Assembly (NCBI RefSeq): GCF_020682705.1
Contig: NZ_JAGTTN010000002.1
Coordinates: 1-64,000 of the forward strand
DNA: 64,000 nucleotides
Reading direction: 5' to 3'
DNA from: Microbacterium allomyrinae
Lineage (GTDB): Bacteria; Actinomycetota; Actinomycetes; Actinomycetales; Microbacteriaceae
Shown here: piece by piece, positions 55,188-63,305 of the stretch
Layout of the letters: every line of letters begins with the position of its first letter
Numbering within the stretch: position 1 is the first letter of the stretch
Notes under the pieces: generated by a model
Seen by the model: only the letters and a program-made list of their open reading frames with translations
The model's database searches: none
What the model was told of the DNA's origin: nothing
Program-made: the position numbers and the translations under genes

Positions 55188-57611
55188 ATGGCCATTCAGG
55201 ATCAGTACGACGCGCCGGTCGCGTTCAACCCCACCGGAGGCGTCGACGGGGGCGGGGCGCTCGAGTCCGGCGCCGAGTTCCAGGTCTTCCTCCCGACCGA
55301 TGTCGCGTTCTCGACACCGCTGCCCGTGACGGACCCGGTATCGGGCGCCGCGATCAGCCCGTTGCGATCGTCCAGCATCGGCGTACTCCCGGACTTCAAG
55401 GTCGCGGGAGATCCGACCGAGGTGGTGCTCAAGTCGGGCACGTTCGTGACCAGGCTGCAGTCGCGTTACGGGATCTTCGTCGAAGCGGGCTGGGACGCCG
55501 GCCTGGCAGCCCAGGCGATGGACGCTGCCACCGTCGCTGCGGATGCCCGCGACGCGGCGATCGCGGCGAAGGAAGCAGCCGAGGCCGCCGGCGGAAATCG
55601 TCGCACCTGGGCGCAGGCATTCGCCGCGCCGGCTCTCGGCGACACCCCGACCATCAGCGTCGGGACGGCTCTGCCCGCCGGGACGCTCACACCACCGAGC
55701 GGCGGCGACACGGACGCCGCATACCGGTACAACGGCGGACCGAGCGTGACGGTGATCGACGCGAACTGGGTCGGCCCCGCCGCACCCCAGGCGGGCGCTT
55801 CCTATCTGCTGCACCCGGAGTTCGTCACCGACCGTGGCAACACCGAGTTCTGGATCAAGGTGGAGTCGTCCTCGACCACGCTCGGCATCCGTCTGGTGAT
55901 CGACGGCCGCTGGCACTCGCTCGACCTTGACCGGTTCGCGGTTGCCAGCGCGACCACACAGTACGTGCACGTGACGTTCCCGACAGGGAAGGCCCGGTTC
56001 ATCCGGGTCGAGCTCCTCGGGATCGGGAAGTTCGGTGGGGTCATCGTCCCCGCCGGTCAGGCGGTCACTCGCCCACAGCAGCCGATCCGGTTTGCGCTCA
56101 CGTTCGTGTGGGACTCGTTCGGAGACGGCGCCGGCGACCCGGCCGACACCACCTCCAGACTGGAGACAGCACCGAACTTCCTCGCACACCTGCTCGGTGC
56201 CGATCGGTTCATCAACGTGTCGATCGCGGGCACCGGCTGGGACCCGGACGAGGCGAACAACTTCACGCAGCGTTTCCCGTTCGCCGCGGCCACGCACCCG
56301 CACGTGATGTGCATCCCTGCCTCCCGCAACGACGACAACGCGAACGACGTGTACACCGCGGCGCTCCCCGGGCTTGCGGTGCTGGCGGATGTGCCGCTGG
56401 TCTACACGTTCTCCTCGCCGCTGGTCTCGTTCGCCGCCGTGTCCGCGGCAGTACGTGATGCCGCGATCGCGAACGGCCGACCGTACCGGGACATTCAAGG
56501 ATCGAACACGGGACTGATCTCGGACGGCATTCACCCGAGCTTCGCCAGCCACCAGGCGATCGCCGCCGCGATGTACGCACAGATCGACGTGAACGAGGTC
56601 GGGCAAGCCCTCGCCAGCATCCGCCAGGACTCCGTCGGGATCACCCTCGAAGCGGCGCCCACTGGCTACCAGGAGCAGGGCGAGGACGTCGTGCTGACGG
56701 CGACACTGAGCCCCGCGGTCGCCGGCACCGTGCAATTCCGCTCCAACGGTGCAGTCATCGGCACCGCGACCGCGGTCGCGGGGGAAGCCACGTTCACCAC
56801 AGACGCGCTCGCTCTGGGCGCGCACTCCCTCACTGCCCGGTTCGTCCCGGCCGACTCGTACTCGTACAAGCCGAGCACGTCGACCGCGGCGACGGTCACG
56901 ATCCTGGCTGAGTTCCTGACGGACATCATCCTGACGAACCTGCTCGCGGAGATCACCGTCACGGCGATCTCCGGGCTGGCGGACGGGGCAGCGGTCACGT
57001 CGCTCACCCCGCCCCGAGGCTCACGGGTCGAAGCACTGTTGCAGGCCACCGGCAGCCTGCAGCCGGTGAAGGTCGCGGCCGACTCGCACGGGCACGCGTC
57101 GATCCGGTTCCAAGCGGACCGGCTCGACGCACCCGACTGGGCCACCGCGACCGCCGCCGGGACGCCGCTGACGTTCTACACGGTGCATCGCATGGTGTCG
57201 CTCGGCTCGGGCCGTCAGGACGTGTTCCGTGGCGGCGCGACAGGCACGGCCGTCGCCTACGGGCACCAGTCGTCCACCGGGGCATACCTCACCGCCACGT
57301 CGGCGCTCGCCACCCCGGCGGGCCAGCCGAACGGTGGCGACACCGGCTGGCAGGTAACCGCGGTCACGTTCGACAGCAACTTCGGCACAATCCACCAGAA
57401 CGTCATCGGATCGCCCGTCTCGGTAGCAGTAACGACGGCGACAGCAACGCTCGACGGCATCGGGCTCGGTCAATTCGGTGGCGGCACCACCGGCTACGAC
57501 GCGCGGATCAGCGCTGTTTACGCCTACTCGGGCAAGCACACTGCCGAGCAGATCACCGCGATGATGCTCTACCTGTCAGACCTATGGGACGTCCCCCTCG
57601 ACGTCGCATAG
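55188..57611 (+). CDS. tail spike/receptor-binding protein with SGNH esterase and Ig-like domains
   Basis: An 807-aa modular protein. A N-terminal virion-attachment part (about 1-130, with Ala-rich coil AMDAATVAADARDAAIAAKE) precedes a beta region; then a SGNH-hydrolase domain (about 300-470) with WDSFGDG (S310), RNDDN (N381) and DGIHP (D446, H449). An Ig-like domain follows (TGYQEQGEDVVLTATLSPAV, 485-570) and a LamG-like C-terminus (GWQVTAVTFDSNFGTIHQNV). SGNH esterases in spikes usually remove O-acetyl groups from surface glycans. It starts 3 bp after the holin stop. Confidence 0.82.
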   Translation: MAIQDQYDAPVAFNPTGGVDGGGALESGAEFQVFLPTDVAFSTPLPVTDPVSGAAISPLRSSSIGVLPDFKVAGDPTEVVLKSGTFVTRLQSRYGIFVEAGWDAGLAAQAMDAATVAADARDAAIAAKEAAEAAGGNRRTWAQAFAAPALGDTPTISVGTALPAGTLTPPSGGDTDAAYRYNGGPSVTVIDANWVGPAAPQAGASYLLHPEFVTDRGNTEFWIKVESSSTTLGIRLVIDGRWHSLDLDRFAVASATTQYVHVTFPTGKARFIRVELLGIGKFGGVIVPAGQAVTRPQQPIRFALTFVWDSFGDGAGDPADTTSRLETAPNFLAHLLGADRFINVSIAGTGWDPDEANNFTQRFPFAAATHPHVMCIPASRNDDNANDVYTAALPGLAVLADVPLVYTFSSPLVSFAAVSAAVRDAAIANGRPYRDIQGSNTGLISDGIHPSFASHQAIAAAMYAQIDVNEVGQALASIRQDSVGITLEAAPTGYQEQGEDVVLTATLSPAVAGTVQFRSNGAVIGTATAVAGEATFTTDALALGAHSLTARFVPADSYSYKPSTSTAATVTILAEFLTDIILTNLLAEITVTAISGLADGAAVTSLTPPRGSRVEALLQATGSLQPVKVAADSHGHASIRFQADRLDAPDWATATAAGTPLTFYTVHRMVSLGSGRQDVFRGGATGTAVAYGHQSSTGAYLTATSALATPAGQPNGGDTGWQVTAVTFDSNFGTIHQNVIGSPVSVAVTTATATLDGIGLGQFGGGTTGYDARISAVYAYSGKHTAEQITAMMLYLSDLWDVPLDVA

Positions 57612-57620
57612 AGCCAACCG

Positions 57621-57669
57621 CGCACGAATGCCCCCTCTCCCGATTACCGGGAGAGGGGGCATTCGTGCG
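57621..57669. terminator. bidirectional terminator between spike and conversion genes
   Basis: A perfect 22-bp stem (57621-57642 and 57648-57669) with loop ATTAC separates the rightward late genes from the leftward cassette. It is one of the longest hairpins in the window and should end both transcripts. Confidence 0.9.
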
Positions 57670-57673
57670 TGCA

Positions 57674-57904
57674 TCAGTCGTCGTTTGGTGGGGGGAGGAG
57701 GCTGCGAAATGCCGCGCGTCGCCGAAAATAGCGCGCCGTGAGGATGCCGACTCCGATCAACAGCGCGAGCATCCCCCACAGGAATTCGTCCCCCAATGAA
57801 CCGGGGAAGAACAGCAGTGCGGCCCCGCCGCCCAGAAAGAGAAGGCCGACGAAGAACAGGGTGTCTATGGGCGGCTCCGGCGTCCGTGACCCGTTGCTAC
57901 TCAT
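57674..57904 (-). CDS. small two-helix membrane protein
   Basis: A 76-aa protein with two hydrophobic helices (TLFFVGLLFLGGGAALLFF; LWGMLALLIGVGILTARYF) and a basic turn at RRRAAFRS. It follows the polymerase-like gene by 9 bp and is the last gene of the cassette. It could be a helper of the neighbouring membrane enzymes; no family recognised. Confidence 0.6.
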   Translation of the reverse strand: MSSNGSRTPEPPIDTLFFVGLLFLGGGAALLFFPGSLGDEFLWGMLALLIGVGILTARYFRRRAAFRSLLPPPNDD

Positions 57905-57913
57905 GGCCTCAGC

Positions 57914-59335
57914 CTAGACACGAGAGAGGTCCTGTTCTTGCGGGCGTCGTCGGGGAACCTGGAATGGGTCCCGCTGCGGTCTGGTCACGAACCAGGAGGC
58001 GACCAGGATGATGAGCAGGTTCGACATCGCCTGCAGCAGCGAGCCCCGCAGCACGATCAGCAGATAGAACGGGATGATTGTCGCCGCCACACCTGGCGCC
58101 CCGTAGAGAGACAGCATCGCTTCGGACCGCCGATCGAGGTACCGGATGAGATACCCGAACCCGATCATCCCCGCGATGAGGCCCACCCAGCCGAGGTTGA
58201 TATACAGCTCAGCCCAGAGCGGTGCGGAGAGGTTGCGGAAGCGATAGTCCTGCCACTCCGCCAGAAAGGTGCCCGTGTCAATCGGCTTCTCAGCCCATCC
58301 CTCACGGGGCACCCAGAACAGGACGACGCCGAGGAGCTGATTGCCCCATGTGATGCCTTGCTCCTCGACGTATCGGACGGTGTTCATCAGCTGCGCGAAC
58401 GCGTCGAAGTCTGCGCTGGTGAGCGAGTCGAGCGGCGACTGTAGTTCGACTGTCGCGTCGAGCGTCCGCCGGAAGGTGTCCAGGATCGGGAAGACCACGA
58501 TCATGCCCGCCATGGCTCCGACCGCCGCTGCCCGGAACCGGCCAATCGTGGCGTAGAGCCCGAGCGCCCCGAGCACTGCGAGTGCGACGGTGCCGAAGAT
58601 GTACCGTGCGTTCCCGACGGGGTTGACGAGGGCGACGAGCGTGACCAGGACGACGACGGTCATGAACACTGGGCGCGGCTGCTGTGCCCGTTTCCGCTGA
58701 CGCCAGAGACTCGCCAGCGCGACGAACGCGACGAGCAGACCCATCTTGGCGCCGGCAACGATGAGCGTGCCGAAAGGACCGCCGAGCGAGTCAGAGCGCG
58801 CCGAGCTCAGTTCCGACCGCGCGGCGAAGAGGGTAGAGAACCCCACCTGAGACACGTAGAAGACGGCGAGCAGCAGCGTTGCCAACGCGAGCAGATAGAC
58901 GTTCCTCGCGTTCACGGGGCGGGATACCGGCGCGTAGTTCGGGTCCTCGGCTCGCCGGTTACCGAGTCCGAGTCCGAGCAGTATCGCGAGGCAGCCGACG
59001 AGGACTACCGTCGCGGCGCGGACGGCGAAGACCGAGTCCATTCCTGGTGTGGTGCCCGGGTACGTCGTCTGGATCTGGACGAACGGTGCGACACCTAGGA
59101 AGAGGTAGACGAAGAGCCAGAGGACCATCTCGTGCAGGCGTCGGTCGCGGTAGCCGAGCACCAGGGCAAACTTGAGCCCCGAGATCACAATGATCGCGGT
59201 GACGGCAAGAAGAGCGTTCGGTTGCAGAACCGGCGCTCCCATGTTCCAGAGCAACAGCGGAACCACCCCGCACAATGCGACCGCTGCGAACGTGGCCAGG
59301 AATGGCGACGGGTAGTTCTTCACCACCGGGATCAT
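57914..59335 (-). CDS. Wzy-like polysaccharide polymerase, putative
   Basis: A 473-aa integral membrane protein with about 12 segments and a large extracellular loop (VELQSPLDSLTSADFDAFAQ; LMNTVRYVEEQGITWGNQLL; FLAEWQDYRFRNLSAPLWAE). The topology and loop position match O-antigen/capsule polymerases (Wzy, PF04932/EpsG-like), which join repeat units outside the membrane. Sequence conservation in this family is low, so the call rests on topology and on the acyltransferase gene, whose stop overlaps this ATG by 4 bp. Confidence 0.65.
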   Translation of the reverse strand: MIPVVKNYPSPFLATFAAVALCGVVPLLLWNMGAPVLQPNALLAVTAIIVISGLKFALVLGYRDRRLHEMVLWLFVYLFLGVAPFVQIQTTYPGTTPGMDSVFAVRAATVVLVGCLAILLGLGLGNRRAEDPNYAPVSRPVNARNVYLLALATLLLAVFYVSQVGFSTLFAARSELSSARSDSLGGPFGTLIVAGAKMGLLVAFVALASLWRQRKRAQQPRPVFMTVVVLVTLVALVNPVGNARYIFGTVALAVLGALGLYATIGRFRAAAVGAMAGMIVVFPILDTFRRTLDATVELQSPLDSLTSADFDAFAQLMNTVRYVEEQGITWGNQLLGVVLFWVPREGWAEKPIDTGTFLAEWQDYRFRNLSAPLWAELYINLGWVGLIAGMIGFGYLIRYLDRRSEAMLSLYGAPGVAATIIPFYLLIVLRGSLLQAMSNLLIILVASWFVTRPQRDPFQVPRRRPQEQDLSRV

Positions 59336-60372
59336 GCTGCTCCTTGCGCCCTAGTCCGTTGCGGCCACGCTCGGTCGAATGTACCGCTCAACCATCGGGG
59401 CGTGTCGAACAGCCACCCGAGTCGAATCTTCGGCGCGATCCGGCCGCTGAGGTATCCGAGGCCGAGCCCGACGGCGCCGATCGCGAGGGGCGTGAGCCAT
59501 CCGGCGATCGTGCTTGGCTGGATGATGAGCGTCGCGACCCAGACCGCCAGGGCGATCCATAGTGAGTGTGACATGTAGATCGGCAGGGTCGACTGTCCGA
59601 GGTGACGAAGTACGACCACGTCGGCCAGGCTCTTGGCGATGACGACGCCGGCCGCGAGCCCCATGAGTCGCAGCGCGAACGAGATCCCGGGAGCGTCGGT
59701 GAGGCCGATGCTGTCGAGTTCGAAGTACGCGAGAGCCCATGCGGCAACGATTGCGATGCTCATCCAGAGCCTGGTTCCATCGACGGCGCGAAGGAGCAGT
59801 GTCCGCCCGTAGCAGCCGAGGACGAAGAAGAAGTAATACAGCGGGATGCCGTCCCACGCGTTGTTGCCCACGACGTTGCCGTTGTCGATGCTGAACCAGA
59901 CTGCGGAGATCACTCCGGCGACGACGATCTGCCACACGGGAGGGACGTCTTTGGTCAGTCGGCCGAGGACGAAGAAGATGGCCAGAGCGAAGAGGAACCA
60001 TCCGCCGATCGGCCATAGCATGTGCAGCGGGAGCTGCAGGATGCCGGTCTCGCTGTCCTCGCCGGGGATGAGGTTCAGCACGACCCAGCGGATCGCGACC
60101 CACAGAGCGAACACCCACGCTAGGAGAAGCACCTTCGAGCGGAAGAGCGGACGCCATGGTCCGCTGACCCACTTGCCTGCGAACAGTCCAGCGGCCATGA
60201 AGAACAGCGGCATCCGCATCGTGCGGAGGAACTCCGTCGCCGCGACCCAGAACGGATCCGCGAGTCCTTCCGCGAACGAGTAGATGATCCCGTGGTGGAG
60301 AACGACGAGGACGATCGCCATTCCACGGGCCGCGTCAGGCCACGCGATACGCGCGCGCTCGTTCTCAGTCAT
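59332..60372 (-). CDS. OafA-type acyltransferase 3 family protein
   Basis: A 346-aa membrane enzyme with about ten segments. The signature RIAWPDAARGMAIVLVVLHH has the D-x-x-RG and the catalytic His (in VLHH) of acyltransferase family 3; FLRTMRMPLFFMAAGLFAGK is the second conserved region (RMPLFF). Members O-acylate surface polysaccharides, lipids or peptidoglycan with acyl groups from the cytoplasm. First gene of the leftward cassette, expressed from a promoter in 60373-60473. Confidence 0.85.
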   Translation of the reverse strand: MTENERARIAWPDAARGMAIVLVVLHHGIIYSFAEGLADPFWVAATEFLRTMRMPLFFMAAGLFAGKWVSGPWRPLFRSKVLLLAWVFALWVAIRWVVLNLIPGEDSETGILQLPLHMLWPIGGWFLFALAIFFVLGRLTKDVPPVWQIVVAGVISAVWFSIDNGNVVGNNAWDGIPLYYFFFVLGCYGRTLLLRAVDGTRLWMSIAIVAAWALAYFELDSIGLTDAPGISFALRLMGLAAGVVIAKSLADVVVLRHLGQSTLPIYMSHSLWIALAVWVATLIIQPSTIAGWLTPLAIGAVGLGLGYLSGRIAPKIRLGWLFDTPRWLSGTFDRAWPQRTRAQGAA

Positions 60373-60473
60373 CTATGCCCCCCGCATCGACGGACCCCAA
60401 CAGCCCGCACGATGCGCGAGTTTACAGCGACTATGTTTCGCCCATCGAACGCCAACGGCGAGAGGCCGCCGGA

Positions 60474-60617
60474 CTAGATGCTCCGGACGGTGAGCAGCTG
60501 CCACCCGTCCGGAATATTCGCTTCGAGCGCTGGCATGGTGTCTGCCTCGATCTCGCGTGTCCCGTCACGCCGCGCCATCGTCGCGGTCGCGTCGAGGATG
60601 GTGGACCCCTTCCGCAT
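60474..60617 (-). CDS. small phage protein
   Basis: A 47-aa protein (MRKGSTILDATATMARRDGT; ADTMPALEANIPDGWQLLTV). Its ATG overlaps the TAA of the upstream gene, so the two are co-translated. Not recognised. It runs in the direction of the conversion cassette, with 101 bp between. Confidence 0.55.
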   Translation of the reverse strand: MRKGSTILDATATMARRDGTREIEADTMPALEANIPDGWQLLTVRSI

Positions 60618-60913
60618 TAGTTCTCCGCGTGCGATCGGTGCGTGACGGCACTGCGCCATACGATGGCCCATCCGCCGGGGACGCGCACGTCGACGACACG
60701 GTCGTTCCACGACTGCGCGATCGTCGCGATACGTTCGGTGGTCCCGTCGTCCCACGTCACCCACGCCCACACCGGGATCCCGGGTTTCTGCATCAGCATG
60801 CGGTCGGGCCCGTGCGCTTCCTTCGGCAGCACGAGCGGGCGGCGTCCGCCGTTCGCTTGCCGCTCGAGCGAGAGCTCGGTGAGTCGGTCGCCGTACCGCT
60901 TGTTCGTTCCCAC
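60617..60913 (-). CDS. hypothetical phage right-end protein
   Basis: A 98-aa protein (GTG start; GTNKRYGDRLTELSLERQAN, PVWAWVTWDDGTTERIATIA, WNDRVVDVRVPGGWAIVWR). AAAGGGGA lies upstream of the GTG. The frame is open to 61195, but the added residues are Cys/Arg-rich and unlikely. Likely a conserved right-end phage gene of unknown function. Confidence 0.6.
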   Translation of the reverse strand: MGTNKRYGDRLTELSLERQANGGRRPLVLPKEAHGPDRMLMQKPGIPVWAWVTWDDGTTERIATIAQSWNDRVVDVRVPGGWAIVWRSAVTHRSHAEN

Positions 60914-61113
60914 TGCCAGGGTTCCCCTTTCCCCGGCCGAGGATCTCAGGCTACGCCGACACCACCGACATGCAAGCCGACTTGGCACGTCCCCGCGACG
61001 TTCCAAATTCGAGTCCGATTCTTTACACGTCCCCTGTCCGGTATCGAGAAGGACGGCACCGCACTCGGGGGCACCGCAGCGTCTGCACGTCATCGATCCG
61101 CGATGAGGCGCCT

Positions 61114-61133
61114 GTCTCACATTCGTCTCACAT
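61114..61133 (+). promoter_or_regulatory. integrase arm-type sites, right
   Basis: Two direct copies of GTCTCACAT (61114-61122 and 61125-61133), spaced 11 bp, lie 130 bp inside the right att core. They repeat the left-end pair in sequence, orientation and spacing. Confidence 0.7.
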
Positions 61134-61262
61134 GTCGGAGTAGGTAAGGGGGTTTGAGTGTCCGCGAGAGTCGATCGGAAGTGCCCTCTTAACACCTGAT
61201 CAGGAGGGATACTGAGGGTAGTTGTCCGTCACTGTCGTTCCAAAGGAAACTGCTCGGGCCAA

Positions 61263-61299
61263 TCAAGGGGTCGCAGGTTCAAATCCTGTCATCCCGACA
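61263..61299 (+). repeat. attR core (37 bp)
   Basis: An exact copy of 23007-23043, the 3' part of tRNA-Pro. The 5' half of the tRNA is absent here, so it is not a functional tRNA gene. It marks the right end of the prophage. Confidence 0.95.
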
Positions 61300-61304
61300 G
61301 AGAA

Positions 61305-61336
61305 AGCCCCGGTAGATCTGAGGATCTGCCGGGGCT
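61305..61336. terminator. hairpin beside attR
   Basis: A 14-bp stem with one G-T pair and 4-base loop (61305-61318, 61323-61336), followed by CTGTCTTGG. It resembles the tRNA terminator at 23047-23088 and probably served the tRNA before the prophage came in. Confidence 0.6.
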
Positions 61337-61358
61337 CTGTCTTGGCCCAAAACGGCTT

Positions 61359-61377
61359 GGGACTCCAAAGGGACTCC
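61359..61377 (+). promoter_or_regulatory. second pair of arm-type-like repeats
   Basis: GGGACTCC occurs at 61359-61366 and 61370-61377, direct and 11 bp apart, 60 bp right of the att core. The geometry is the same as that of the prophage's arm sites but the sequence differs, suggesting sites for another integrase. Confidence 0.5.
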
Positions 61378-61410
61378 GGCGTGTCCGAATGAGAGTTCTC
61401 TAATGCCCGC

Positions 61411-61416
61411 TAGGAT
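61411..61416 (+). promoter_or_regulatory. -10-like element, leaderless start of the TIR-like gene
   Basis: TAGGAT ends six bases before the ATG at 61423, giving a transcript that begins at or near the start codon. There is no Shine-Dalgarno sequence, consistent with a leaderless mRNA. Confidence 0.5.
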
Positions 61417-61422
61417 GCGGGC

Positions 61423-62499
61423 ATGACACTGCCCATCAAGACGGGGGTTGATGACGCCCTCGCCGTGGTCGCCTACCTGAAGTCCAAACCGACCGGCGCC
61501 ACGCTAGCCGAAGCAAAGGCTGTCATCGACAACCGCGTGCTCGACGGGCGAAAGCTGAACGCCTACCAGGTGTGGGGTCTTGTGGAGCAGGAAGGCGAGA
61601 AGTACAAGTTGACCGATCGTGGTCGTCGTCTCGCGCGCGACCCCGAGAGCTCCCCGCAGATCTTTCGAGAGGTCATCAACTCCATCCCCACGTATCGCTC
61701 AGCGATCGAGTGGGCGTACCACCAGAAGTTCGACACGATCTCGGTGGACGATCTCGCCGCGAATTGGCACGCACATCATCGGGAAGCGCTGGGCACCGAC
61801 GCGGACGGGTCGATCAAAGGCGCAGTGACCTGCTTCTTCAACGTCGCTGACGGAGCAGGTCTGGGCAAGTACGTCGTCGGTAGGTCGGGCGGAATGACTC
61901 GGCTCGAGGTCTACAGCGCCCAACTGAAGCCTCTTGTAGAGGCTGGCCCGAGTGACCCGCCTTGGCAGAAGCAATCAACCGAGGAGCACGACTCAGAAGA
62001 AGAGAGCGATTCTGACGATGTAGAGCCTTCGGCCCCGGCCGCGCCAGTCGTCCCCGCCGAACTTCCCGCGCCCGAGGCGGAGTCCGTCCGCGTGTTCATC
62101 TCGCATGGCAAGAACATGGACGTCGTAGATCAAGTGAAGACTGTCCTCGATCTCGCAGATATCAAGTGGGAAGTCGCAGTCGAAGAAGAGTCTGCAGCGA
62201 TCCCCGTCCCGGACAAGGTCTTCGGCGCGATGCGGAGCTGCAACGCTGGCATCATCTGCGTCAGCGGCGAGGAGGTGTCCGGAACCGAAGGCGAGTACAC
62301 GCTCAATCAGAACGTGCTGATCGAGATAGGTGCGGCCTTCGTCCTCTACGATCGCCGGGTCGTCCTCCTTTGGGATAAGAGGATTCCCGTGCCCTCGAAT
62401 CTTCAGGGGCTCTATCGCTGCGAGTTCGACGGCGATGAGCTGTCGTGGTCAGCTGGCACCAAGCTCATGAAAGCAATTCAGGGTTTCAAGAAGTCCTAG
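61423..62499 (+). CDS. TIR-like nucleotide-binding protein (Cap12/Pycsar-effector type), putative defence effector
   Basis: A 358-aa protein. Residues 1-170 hold two winged-helix-like parts (LAVVAYLKSKPTGATLAEAK; YKLTDRGRRLA; FREVINSIPTYRSAIEWAYH). An acidic linker (about 185-215) leads to a C-terminal TIR-like domain from 222: VRVFISHGKNMDVVDQVKTV, GIICVSGEE, LNQNVLIEIGAAFVLYDRRV, VVLLWDKRIPVPSNLQGLYR, the order seen in the TIR domain of CBASS/Pycsar effectors (PF10137-like), which degrade NAD. The usual partner cyclase is absent. It pairs with the next gene (17 bp apart) and its codon use is less GC-biased than that of neighbours. Confidence 0.78.
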   Translation: MTLPIKTGVDDALAVVAYLKSKPTGATLAEAKAVIDNRVLDGRKLNAYQVWGLVEQEGEKYKLTDRGRRLARDPESSPQIFREVINSIPTYRSAIEWAYHQKFDTISVDDLAANWHAHHREALGTDADGSIKGAVTCFFNVADGAGLGKYVVGRSGGMTRLEVYSAQLKPLVEAGPSDPPWQKQSTEEHDSEEESDSDDVEPSAPAAPVVPAELPAPEAESVRVFISHGKNMDVVDQVKTVLDLADIKWEVAVEEESAAIPVPDKVFGAMRSCNAGIICVSGEEVSGTEGEYTLNQNVLIEIGAAFVLYDRRVVLLWDKRIPVPSNLQGLYRCEFDGDELSWSAGTKLMKAIQGFKKS

Positions 62500-62516
62500 C
62501 CGCTGATTCGTGACGC

Positions 62517-63305
62517 GTGAGGAAACTAGATGAAGAGCCGTTCGATAGCTCCCTGGTGCCGGCTGATCTGGAGTACTTGGCATCATCCGAGCTTCCGACG
62601 GGTGTAGCCCTGCGTGTTCCGCGCGACTTGGATCGATACGACCCGTTCAAGGGGCGGCCTGTCACCCTGAGCGGTGCAGCGTCACGCCGTCTAGCGGAAG
62701 TTGCACAAGCCGAGATGACAGCGGGAGATAGCCCGTTCGTCCGGCCGGAGTGGTTGAACCAGCAGGCGGTCCCGCGGTTGCTCGTATCCGCAAGTTACGA
62801 CGGGCGTGACGCCTTCGGTGCATCGCGGATGCTGGGCAGGCTCGACCTCGCCGCGCGCAGGGCTGGAGCGATGTATCGCCAAGTTATGAACGGGGACGGG
62901 AAGAAGAAGGAGTGGCCGGAACCGCTCCGCACCTACCAAGGTGGATTGCACGTACTAGATGTTCGCGTTGGTTCGTTCGAAGTGCTCACTACGGTGTGGG
63001 GCGTCCTCGTCTCTGCTGCGACGAGCAGCCCTATCGCCGTCGCGGGTCTCATCTCACTCGCTTGGGACATCGGACAGACAGGGCGGTACGTCGCCGCTCG
63101 CTGGCGGGCGGGCGCACTTACAGACCAAATGCACGGCAGGCCCTCGTTCGATGTCTCAGGCGTGACCGAACCGTGGGGCACCAATCAGACGCAAGCGTTG
63201 GTCCCTGTGATGAACCGTGCGATCGAGAACAACCAGGGTTTCGAGTACTCCCTCGATGGGCGTGAACTCCAGGTCAAGCTGACCGTGCTGCCCTACGACG
63301 ACTAG
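62517..63305 (+). CDS. unknown protein paired with the TIR-like gene
   Basis: A 262-aa protein from a GTG start. It has no recognised domain. The N-terminal half is soluble (LEYLASSELPTGVALRVPRD; QQAVPRLLVSASYDGRDAFG). A hydrophobic stretch (about 152-190, FEVLTTVWGVLVSAATSSPI then AVAGLISLAWDI) may enter the membrane; the C-terminal part is hydrophilic (FEYSLDGRELQVKLTVLPYD). It lies 17 bp behind the TIR-like gene, same strand, so likely one operon; a sensor, second effector or antitoxin-like role is possible but unproven. Confidence 0.65.
   Translation: MRKLDEEPFDSSLVPADLEYLASSELPTGVALRVPRDLDRYDPFKGRPVTLSGAASRRLAEVAQAEMTAGDSPFVRPEWLNQQAVPRLLVSASYDGRDAFGASRMLGRLDLAARRAGAMYRQVMNGDGKKKEWPEPLRTYQGGLHVLDVRVGSFEVLTTVWGVLVSAATSSPIAVAGLISLAWDIGQTGRYVAARWRAGALTDQMHGRPSFDVSGVTEPWGTNQTQALVPVMNRAIENNQGFEYSLDGRELQVKLTVLPYDD

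Larger units (their letters stand above)
60914..61422. other. non-coding prophage end and junction
   Basis: This 509-bp stretch holds no convincing gene. It contains the right arm-type sites, the att core, a hairpin and a second pair of direct repeats, listed separately, and therefore functions in integration and excision. Confidence 0.75.

Noticed and set aside
61263..61299. Second tRNA-Pro gene
   Set aside because: Only the 3' 37 bases are present; the acceptor 5' strand, D-arm and half the anticodon arm are missing. It is an att copy.
61423..62499. Complete CBASS or Pycsar operon
   Set aside because: No nucleotide cyclase, Cap2/Cap3 or similar gene is next to the TIR-like gene in the visible sequence; only the effector-type domain is present.
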